From Bacteroidales bacterium (lineage in GTDB: Bacteria > Bacteroidota > Bacteroidia > Bacteroidales > FEN-979): 64,000 nucleotides of DNA. The position numbers were made by a program, and so were the translations under genes. Shown here piece by piece: positions 56,826-64,000 of this stretch. Positions within the stretch are counted from its first letter, which is position 1; each line of letters starts with the position of its first letter. The stretch covers positions 1-64,000 of the forward strand of contig JACZJJ010000022.1 of the NCBI GenBank assembly GCA_014860625.1, in the 5' to 3' direction. The notes beneath the pieces are model-generated. The model did not search any database and was not told where the DNA came from. It saw only the letters and a list, made by a program, of their open reading frames with translations.

Positions 56826-57200
56826 ATGGAAACCCTTGGAACCATCATCATTGTCGGCACTGTTTTTTATGGTGTTTATGCCCTGATCAAAGTATATACC
56901 GACTATCTCTTAAAACGCAAGATCGTAAAATCGGGACACCTGGAAAAGGCTGGAATCCTTGATCCGCCGGTTCAGCCATCCGGTGAGGCAACACGCTACC
57001 CAAACCTGAAATGGGGCCTGATCGCCCTGATGGCAGGATTGGGATTGATCCTGATCGAGATCTTCAACCGCACCGGCACGATCACCTGGCAGGATGGCCG
57101 CGACGGATTCCTTCCAATAGGAATTGAACTGGTTGCCATCGCGATCGGGTTCCTGGTCTATTTCTTTATCGTGAACGCGAAAGGGATGAAGAACCGGTAG
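56826..57200 (+). CDS. Small membrane protein of unknown function (DUF6249-like)
   Basis: Three predicted hydrophobic segments. Confidence 0.65.
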   Translation: METLGTIIIVGTVFYGVYALIKVYTDYLLKRKIVKSGHLEKAGILDPPVQPSGEATRYPNLKWGLIALMAGLGLILIEIFNRTGTITWQDGRDGFLPIGIELVAIAIGFLVYFFIVNAKGMKNR

Positions 57201-57201
57201 A

Positions 57202-57229
57202 ACGAAATACGAAATACGAAAAACGAAAT
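57202..57229 (+). repeat. Heptamer array ACGAAAT-ACGAAAT-ACGAAAA-ACGAAAT directly after TAG stop
   Basis: Four units in 7-bp phase. Confidence 0.85.
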
Positions 57230-57307
57230 ATGGTTTGTTATTGTAAGGTCGATCTGTAAGGTCGGCCCTACATATTTAAGGGAGTCCCAAAGATTATTGT
57301 CGGGAAG

Positions 57308-58144
57308 TTAACGCAGTGTGAATTTAATTGGGAGATTATAGGATATCCTCACAGGCGTTCCATTTTGATATCCTGGTTTCCATTTTCCGTCAGACATTCG
57401 TACTACCCTCAATGCTTCTTCATTGAGAGATTCAAACTCCCCGTACATTAGCCGGATCCGTTTTAAAGAACCATCCTCCATGATGATGAAGTTGACAAAC
57501 ACTCTTCCCTGGTATCCATTTTCCGCTGCCTCTTTGGGATAGCGGATCTCATTGCCAAGAAACCGGTACAGGCCCGCGTCGCCACCCTCAAATTCTGGAC
57601 TGACATCCGCCAATGTGTATACATCAGTGATAAAGGTATCAGTCTCCTCATCCCAGTAACGGACCTCAGTAAGTTGGTTGTTATCGTAGGTTTCGTCGCG
57701 GTCAAGTCCGGCGGTTTCTGGCATGTAGTAAATCCAGAGGCCCTCTTTGACAAGCGGGGCAACCAGGTGACTGAACCCTCTTGAACGGAGAATCCCTTCC
57801 CGGAACTCAAAGATCATGAAACCGGTGTCGACAGCATGCACCTGCCAGAAACAGGTGTCTCTTCTGCCCCGGGACGTGGTTTCATCTACCATGAAAGTTG
57901 AGTCATTCACCGGAAAGATCTCCGATTTTCCGGTTTCCACCCACTTCTTATCCCTCAAATAGTAAGATGTCAATGTAAGGACGGAGTCTGTGGACAAGGC
58001 AAGAACCTGGTAGTGTTCCGCTTCCTTTTTTGATGGTACCGGGACTCCCGTCTTGGAGAAAAAGAGGATGGTATCGCGTGGTATGATTTCTTGAGTGAAC
58101 GCAACGATTGGCAGCAGTGCCAGGATCAGGATGAATTGCTTCAT
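57308..58144 (-). CDS. Energy transducer TonB C-terminal domain protein
   Basis: 'EIRYPKEAAENGYQGRVFVNFIIMEDGSLKRIRLMYGEFESLNEEALRVVRMSDGKWKPGYQNGTPVRISYNLPIKFTL'. Confidence 0.9.
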   Translation of the reverse strand: MKQFILILALLPIVAFTQEIIPRDTILFFSKTGVPVPSKKEAEHYQVLALSTDSVLTLTSYYLRDKKWVETGKSEIFPVNDSTFMVDETTSRGRRDTCFWQVHAVDTGFMIFEFREGILRSRGFSHLVAPLVKEGLWIYYMPETAGLDRDETYDNNQLTEVRYWDEETDTFITDVYTLADVSPEFEGGDAGLYRFLGNEIRYPKEAAENGYQGRVFVNFIIMEDGSLKRIRLMYGEFESLNEEALRVVRMSDGKWKPGYQNGTPVRISYNLPIKFTLR

Positions 58145-58287
58145 GACAAAAAGAATTAGATTGCAGGTGTAAAGTTCTGCGAAAATTCGTTAAAAAAGGC
58201 GTTTCGGGGATATAATTAGAAAAAATTCATAGCTTTATGCTCCTTTTACCAAGAAACCAATCCAGTATATCCATTAACTAAACTATC

Positions 58288-61089
58288 ATGATGAAGAGAA
58301 ACCTGATCCTTTTCCTTGCAATTGGACTGATTACATTGCTCGGATGCAAATCGCAAAAAGACGATCTGAACATCGTCTATGAAAAGTACACACTGCCCAA
58401 CGGACTCGATGTGATCCTTCACGTCGACCGTTCCGACCCCATCGTTGCCCTGGCCATCCAGTTTCACGTTGGATCCAACCGTGAAGTAGAAGGACGGACC
58501 GGCTTTGCCCATCTGTTTGAGCATATGATGTTCCAGAAATCTGAAAACGTTGGTGAAGACCAGTTCTTCAAAATCATCCAGGATGCCGGTGGTACACTGA
58601 ACGGCGGAACCGGTAACGATGCTACAACCTACTATGAAGTGGTTCCGAAAAATGCACTTGAGAAAATCCTCTGGCTGGAGTCAGACAGGATGGGATACAT
58701 GATCAACACCGTCACGCAAAATGCCTTCAGCATCCAGCAAAATGTGGTGCAGAATGAGAAGAGGCAGGGTGTCGACAACCAACCTTACGGATTCACATCC
58801 TGGGTCATCGCGACGAATCTTTATCCCAAAGGGCATCCATACAGCTGGACAGTCATTGGTGAAATGGAAGACCTGAAAAACGCTTCTGTGGAAGATGTGA
58901 AAGCGTTTCACCACCAGTGGTATGTACCAAACAATGCGACCCTTGTGCTGGCCGGAGATTTTGATGTGGATGAGGCCAAAAAGCTGATCGAGAAGTATTT
59001 CGGTGAGATCCCCAGAGGAGGTGAGATCACCGATCCCGAACCGATGCCGGTAACTCTGGATAAAACCATCAAGGTTTATCATGAAGATAATTTTGCCAAA
59101 GCTCCGCAGTTCCGGATGATCTGGCCGACCGTTGAAGATTACAATGCAGACGCCTATGCCCTGAGCTACCTTGGGGAACTGCTCTCTCAGGGGAAAAAAG
59201 CACCCCTGTATAAAGTATTGGAGAAAGAGAAAATGCTCTCTTCAAGTCAGTATGCATACAATAGTGCCCAGGAGATTGCCGGATCCTTCAATATTGTGGT
59301 TACTGCCAACGACGGCGTGAGCCTGAAAGAGGTTGAACAGGGAGTATGGGATGCCTTTGCCATGTTTGAAGAAGAGGGATTTACCGAAGCCGATGTTGAG
59401 CGAATCAAAGCCGGCCTGGAAACAGGTTTTTACAACGGGATCAGCAGTATCCTGGGAAAATCTTTCCAGCTTGCTTACTACAATGAACAGAAGAATGATC
59501 CCTCATACTACAAAGTGGATTTGGAACGTACCAAGGCTGTCACCAAAGATGATATCCTCAGGGTGTACAACAAATACATCAAAGACAAACCTTTCCTGGC
59601 AACCAGCTTTGTCCCAAAAGGCCAGCTTGAACTTGTAGCTGAGGAGTCGGTGAAGTCAGGTGTGGTAGAAGAGAGCATTGCCGAAGCTACCCAGGTTGAG
59701 ATTGCCAATACGGAAGAAGAGGAGGTTGTGAAAACAACTACCATTCTGGATCGTTCGGTGATGCCTGCCGATGGACCGGATCCGCTGCTCAACCTGCCTG
59801 CAGTTTGGAATGGCTCTCTGGCAAATGAGATCAAGGTTTATGGTATCGAACAGCATGAGCTTCCTTTGATACAATTCAGCGTTACGTTAAAAGGGGGCCA
59901 TTACCTTGACCAGCTCGACAAAGCCGGAGTAGCTTATCTGGTTTCAGAGCTGATGATGGAAGGGACGAAAAACAAAACACCGCAGGAACTGGAAGAGGCG
60001 ATTGAAATGCTCGGAGCGAACATTTCTATGAGGACTTCAAATAATTCAATTTCAATCAGTGCCAATGCACTTGTGCGGAATTACGACTCGGTGTTGGCTC
60101 TGGTTCAGGAGATCCTGCTGGAACCCCGTTGGGATGAGGAGGAGTTTGCCATGGCAAAGACCAGGCTGTTGAACTCCCTGAAACGCCAGAAAGCCAGTCC
60201 GAATGCGCTGGTCAGCGAAGGTTTTAATAAACTTATTTACGGGAAAGATCATATTTTTTCTGTTAGCAGCCAGGGAACGCTGGAAACCATCGAAACAATC
60301 ACGATCGACGATCTGAAAGCGTATTATGATGCAAACTTCTCTCCGTCTGTAACTTCCTTCCTGATTGCCGGCGACATTGCAAAGGAGAGGGTGATGAAAT
60401 CTCTTGAGGATCTTTCTGCACAGTGGCTGACAAAAGAGGTCTCGTTTCCAACTTATACGTTACCTGAGGAGCTACCTGCATCGAAGATCTATTTTGTAGA
60501 TGTTCCGGGAGCGAAACAATCGGTGATTAACATTGGTTACCTGGCAATGGCACGCACGAACCCCGATTTCTATCCTGCAACGGTCATGAACTACAAATTG
60601 GGAGGATCTTTTGCCGGAAATGTCAACATGGTGTTGAGGGAGGAGAAGGGGTATACCTATGGTGCCCGTACCGGCTTCCGTGGCGATGAGATTCCTGGTC
60701 CGTTTTCAGCATCTGCCAGTGTAAGGTCATCGGCTACTGAAGAGTCGGTCAAGATTTTCAAAGAATTGATGGAGCAATACCGAAACGGCATCACCGAGGA
60801 GGAGTTGTTGTTTACGAAGAATGCACTGATCAAGAGCAATGCAAGGGAGTTTGAGACCCTGCGCGCCCTGATCAGCATGCTCAGCAACATTGCCGAATAC
60901 AATCTTCCATTCGATTACGTGAAGAACGAAGAGGCTACTGTAAAAGGGATGACCCTCGAGCAGCACAAAGCGCTAGCCGATAAATACATTGTTCCCGGAA
61001 GGATGTACTACGTTATTGGAGGCGATGCCAAAACACAACTGAAACCACTGGAGAAGATTGGGTTTGGGAAGGTAGAGCTGGTGAAGTAG
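58288..61089 (+). CDS. M16 (pitrilysin) family zinc peptidase, two-domain fusion
   Basis: HxxEH 'GFAHLFEHMMFQ'; second M16 half without the motif. Confidence 0.93.
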   Translation: MMKRNLILFLAIGLITLLGCKSQKDDLNIVYEKYTLPNGLDVILHVDRSDPIVALAIQFHVGSNREVEGRTGFAHLFEHMMFQKSENVGEDQFFKIIQDAGGTLNGGTGNDATTYYEVVPKNALEKILWLESDRMGYMINTVTQNAFSIQQNVVQNEKRQGVDNQPYGFTSWVIATNLYPKGHPYSWTVIGEMEDLKNASVEDVKAFHHQWYVPNNATLVLAGDFDVDEAKKLIEKYFGEIPRGGEITDPEPMPVTLDKTIKVYHEDNFAKAPQFRMIWPTVEDYNADAYALSYLGELLSQGKKAPLYKVLEKEKMLSSSQYAYNSAQEIAGSFNIVVTANDGVSLKEVEQGVWDAFAMFEEEGFTEADVERIKAGLETGFYNGISSILGKSFQLAYYNEQKNDPSYYKVDLERTKAVTKDDILRVYNKYIKDKPFLATSFVPKGQLELVAEESVKSGVVEESIAEATQVEIANTEEEEVVKTTTILDRSVMPADGPDPLLNLPAVWNGSLANEIKVYGIEQHELPLIQFSVTLKGGHYLDQLDKAGVAYLVSELMMEGTKNKTPQELEEAIEMLGANISMRTSNNSISISANALVRNYDSVLALVQEILLEPRWDEEEFAMAKTRLLNSLKRQKASPNALVSEGFNKLIYGKDHIFSVSSQGTLETIETITIDDLKAYYDANFSPSVTSFLIAGDIAKERVMKSLEDLSAQWLTKEVSFPTYTLPEELPASKIYFVDVPGAKQSVINIGYLAMARTNPDFYPATVMNYKLGGSFAGNVNMVLREEKGYTYGARTGFRGDEIPGPFSASASVRSSATEESVKIFKELMEQYRNGITEEELLFTKNALIKSNAREFETLRALISMLSNIAEYNLPFDYVKNEEATVKGMTLEQHKALADKYIVPGRMYYVIGGDAKTQLKPLEKIGFGKVELVK

Positions 61090-61095
61090 TGGAGA

Positions 61096-61130
61096 GGATG
61101 GTTCGACCCGTGATTGGGGTCGAACCATCC
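61096..61130. terminator. Hairpin GGATGGTTCGACCC-gtgattg-GGGTCGAACCATCC between convergent genes
   Basis: Perfect 14-bp stem, 7-nt loop, followed by TGTTATTTGTT. Confidence 0.8.
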
Positions 61131-61139
61131 TGTTATTTG

Positions 61140-64000
61140 TTATCTGCTTATTACAATTTTTCTCTGATATACCGCTCCATTTGTTGTTACTTTGAGCATG
61201 TAGATACCTTGCTTCAGGGAAGATAAATCCAAACTTAAAGTGGAGGCAGATAGATTATCCTCAGTGAGACATCTGTCACCCAACAGTGAATAGAGTTCTA
61301 TTCGGGTGATCGGATTAGCCGACTCTAAGTATAACCGATTCCCGGCCGGATTCGGATAGACCACCAGCTTGCCGGCATCAGGGTACTGATAACCAACCAC
61401 CAGGGCCGTGACTGTATCCGTTCCCACCGATTCACACAGGGAGTCACCCGTTTGTGCGTTGATGAATTTTGCGGTCACGAAGTAACGGAATGTCCCTGGC
61501 AGGCCCGGATCATCCGAATAGTTGGTTCCGGTAATTGGAGTAGAAGTGACTGGCACATAGGGTGCGGCGCCGGAAGAGTCGCTCCTGTAAAGCATGTAAC
61601 CGGCCAAACCACTCAGGTCGTTGCAGGGAGGTGCATCCCAGAAGAGATCAACAAACTGTCCGTTTACCATCAGATCGAGGTTCAGTGGTGCGATACACTC
61701 ACCATACATGGAGATATTGTCGATCAGCCAGTGCAGGATGTTCGAGGAGTTCTCCCCTTCAGCTACAAAACGAATCATGAATCCCTTCCCTGAAACCTGT
61801 CCGATATTCAAATGCAGCGTAGTCCAGTCGAAGGAACCAGTGTTGCTCAGGGTGTAGAGGGTCGTCCAGTAGTTGTCGCAATACAGATCTATCCTAAGAT
61901 GCTCAGTTCCCGTGGCAAACCGGTCAACCAGTTTTACCTCCACATCCAGCCATATATCCGCGCAATCCCATGGGGTGGCATCAATCGCCCGACTGATCAG
62001 TTCGAAGTGATAATTGGTCTGAATGGGCTCCCATGAGAAATCGGCATAGGGAGCTGTTCCTTCGTCCGACATGCTGATGTTCCAGTTCCCTTGGTCGGGT
62101 TCGAAGCTCCATTCGTTATACGTAAATGTTCCGCTATTCCATCCCTCTCCAAAAGGAAGAATTGGGCCACAAGCCACTTGAATGACGGGTGCACGCTCCA
62201 ACAGGGATTCATCCTGCTGCCCAGGAAAACCATAGTAGGTTATATCGAAAATTGCAGTCACATCATAATTATACAATCCCGGATTTAGGTTGGTGTCCAG
62301 AAATGTGGTGGAATCCGGGTCCTGGATATAATGGTGAAAATTGTGCCACCGATAGATCTTGTACCCGATCAACCCAATGGGTGTCACCCCTGTTCCAATA
62401 TCCAGCGGTTTGTCCCATGAGACATCGGCTGCACACTCAAGAGGGGTCGCAGTAACGTTTCGGACAGGGTAAAGGAAGTGGCTCGTAAAAGTATAACAAA
62501 CCTGGTTGGAATAACCTGATGTATATACCGAGTTTACGCAAAAGTCATAGGTTTGCCCGTATTGTACTAAGTTCGGAGGGATAAGATAACTGGTATCGGT
62601 TGTAAATGCAATCAGAACGTTATTCAGTTCGATATTATATCCTAAGAAGCACTGTGGGGGCGATAAACTAGTGCCACCAGCAATAACCTGGATGTTGTCA
62701 ATATTCCAGTTGTTGATATTGTAACTGTCGGCCCCCCAGGCTTTGAATCGTATCTGGATGTCGTCATCAGTATATTGGGAGATGTCGAGTTGATCGCAAG
62801 TCCAGGAGATAGACCCCCACTGGTTGTTCCAGTTCTTCACCTGTGTCCAGGCTGAGCCATCCCATATTTCGATAGCCATGTTTTCGGTGGTGGTGGTGCC
62901 GAAATTACTTAGATAGATGTCGTATTTGAGTATCAGGAAGGGAGAGTTTAGTCCGTGAATTATCTGGTTGCTGGCAAGATACTGCTCATAGTTTGTGAGA
63001 GTTGGTGTGGAAGTGAATGTTGCTGATGGGGAAGGGTTTCCAAATGTTGTGTTGATCTGCCAGTTGGAGTTTGCTGGTGTCTCTATCCATTGGTTTGGCC
63101 CATACCCGTTACTCCAGTCTTCGTTAAAAAGATTCTGAAGATCCAAGGGATAATACCATTGTCCTTCAAGACTTTTGTCATCTACGAAAACAAATCCGGG
63201 AGGGTTTGGAACAGGACCAGTGGGGATGACCTGAATGGAATCGTCTCCGGTAATATCGAGCAAGAGAGTGTATGGATTGCAGTTGAAGGTGTAGCACTCC
63301 AGCATATAAGATCCAAACCATACATTGGGGATAAAGGCATAACCTGATGAATCGGGTTGAATTAAATAGATTGTATCAGGGTAACTAACATTTGTTAACA
63401 TGGCTGGAGGATGGGGGTTGATGGTATCCTCCTCACAGCAATTTGCTGTATACACCGTAATGCCAGCTGTCCAGCACTTCCCGATAACATTTGTAAATGT
63501 GGAGGTGGATAATTGCCCCATGTAATCCACTTTGCAGGCCCATAGGTAAGGACTGCAGGGGAGTGACGACCAGGTATTGTCGGTGAACGTGGGAGAGGAA
63601 GAGGTTCCGATAGAAGTCCACACAGCCGGGTTGCTCTCTTCGCCCTGTTTGAGTCTCCAGAAGTGGTATCCAGTGATAGTTTCGGGGTCATTTCCCGTCC
63701 CTGTTGAAGTTGTTTCAGGAGGCATTCCGTCGAGGGGTGGGAGTGGTCCTCCCTCTCCTTCCACGAAGGCCCGCACCATGAAGTTTCCGTTGGCAGGCAC
63801 CCAGGGACCTCCGGTTGTAGCCGACCAGTTGTAGCTTCGCAGTTGAGGGGTGGTCTCGTCCACTGCGATGCCGGAAGCGTTTGGCGCATTGCCTCCCTGA
63901 ATCCTGACAAGGTAGAAATTTCCGCTTGTTATGACGGTCGGAGGAAATACAAAATCAACCCATCCGTAATTTGACGGGGTTACATCGATTAATTCTCCAA
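61140..64000 (-). CDS. Large secreted protein with fibronectin-III-like and jelly-roll-like repeats and T9SS tail; partial, extends past right window edge
   Basis: Frame stays open upstream of the listed start to base 64000 (ELIDVTPSNYGWVDFVFPPTVITSGNFYLVRIQGGNAPNASGIAVDETTPQ...); tail 'VVYPNPAGNRLYL...GIYMLKVTTNGAVYQRKIVISR'. Confidence 0.85.
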   Translation of the reverse strand, partial: GELIDVTPSNYGWVDFVFPPTVITSGNFYLVRIQGGNAPNASGIAVDETTPQLRSYNWSATTGGPWVPANGNFMVRAFVEGEGGPLPPLDGMPPETTSTGTGNDPETITGYHFWRLKQGEESNPAVWTSIGTSSSPTFTDNTWSSLPCSPYLWACKVDYMGQLSTSTFTNVIGKCWTAGITVYTANCCEEDTINPHPPAMLTNVSYPDTIYLIQPDSSGYAFIPNVWFGSYMLECYTFNCNPYTLLLDITGDDSIQVIPTGPVPNPPGFVFVDDKSLEGQWYYPLDLQNLFNEDWSNGYGPNQWIETPANSNWQINTTFGNPSPSATFTSTPTLTNYEQYLASNQIIHGLNSPFLILKYDIYLSNFGTTTTENMAIEIWDGSAWTQVKNWNNQWGSISWTCDQLDISQYTDDDIQIRFKAWGADSYNINNWNIDNIQVIAGGTSLSPPQCFLGYNIELNNVLIAFTTDTSYLIPPNLVQYGQTYDFCVNSVYTSGYSNQVCYTFTSHFLYPVRNVTATPLECAADVSWDKPLDIGTGVTPIGLIGYKIYRWHNFHHYIQDPDSTTFLDTNLNPGLYNYDVTAIFDITYYGFPGQQDESLLERAPVIQVACGPILPFGEGWNSGTFTYNEWSFEPDQGNWNISMSDEGTAPYADFSWEPIQTNYHFELISRAIDATPWDCADIWLDVEVKLVDRFATGTEHLRIDLYCDNYWTTLYTLSNTGSFDWTTLHLNIGQVSGKGFMIRFVAEGENSSNILHWLIDNISMYGECIAPLNLDLMVNGQFVDLFWDAPPCNDLSGLAGYMLYRSDSSGAAPYVPVTSTPITGTNYSDDPGLPGTFRYFVTAKFINAQTGDSLCESVGTDTVTALVVGYQYPDAGKLVVYPNPAGNRLYLESANPITRIELYSLLGDRCLTEDNLSASTLSLDLSSLKQGIYMLKVTTNGAVYQRKIVISR

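Noticed and set aside
7577-57229. Tandem arrays as CRISPR
   Set aside because: Units are 7-9 bp and contiguous with no unique spacers; no cas genes in the window.
58288-61089. Second M16 half lacking HxxEH as degenerate
   Set aside because: An inactive C-terminal half is normal for fused M16 peptidases.
1-64000. tRNA, rRNA, prophage or transposase genes
   Set aside because: None recognised on either strand by reading; a tRNAscan/ISfinder run would be needed to exclude them formally.

Overview
This is a chromosomal window from a Bacteroidota organism, probably Bacteroidales-like and possibly a MAG contig. The evidence is T9SS C-terminal sorting tails, TAnnTTTG promoter boxes, FecI/FecR/TonB-receptor/DUF4249 architecture, Omp28/DUF6029-type proteins and gingipain-family peptidases. 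Core content: a SUF Fe-S operon (sufB-C-D-S, a GH13 amylase, sufE, then a MIP18/DUF59 sufT-like gene) leading into dxs; thiL; rbfA; an MsbA-like ABC transporter; a LolE-like permease; a ClC channel; SulP; manA; corA; two ECF sigma factors; an M16 peptidase; several large secreted T9SS proteins, including a tandem Kgp-like/Rgp-like C25 pair and a papain-fold C1-like protein; an XRE-MNT/HEPN toxin-antitoxin operon; and a four-helix-bundle (23S rRNA IVS-type) gene with an internal stop. The strongest unexplained signal is a large set of short tandem repeat arrays with a period of 7 bp (sometimes 8 or 9). Their unit sequences differ (ATTACGA, ATAGCGA, GGGCACA, CATCCGG, ACTGCCC, GCTTCCC, ATTTCNA and others), but the period is kept, often in phase across changes of unit. 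Most begin exactly at the stop codon of the upstream gene, some supply start or stop codons, and two are translated in-frame inside proteins. Other notable points: uvrC is truncated and joined to an orphan T9SS tail; several palindromic or REP-like dispersed elements are present, some sitting inside the arrays; and an inverted pair of 9-bp arrays flanks the four-helix-bundle gene. No rRNA, tRNA, CRISPR array or transposase gene was recognised. Family calls come from reading motifs in the supplied translations; no database search was run.
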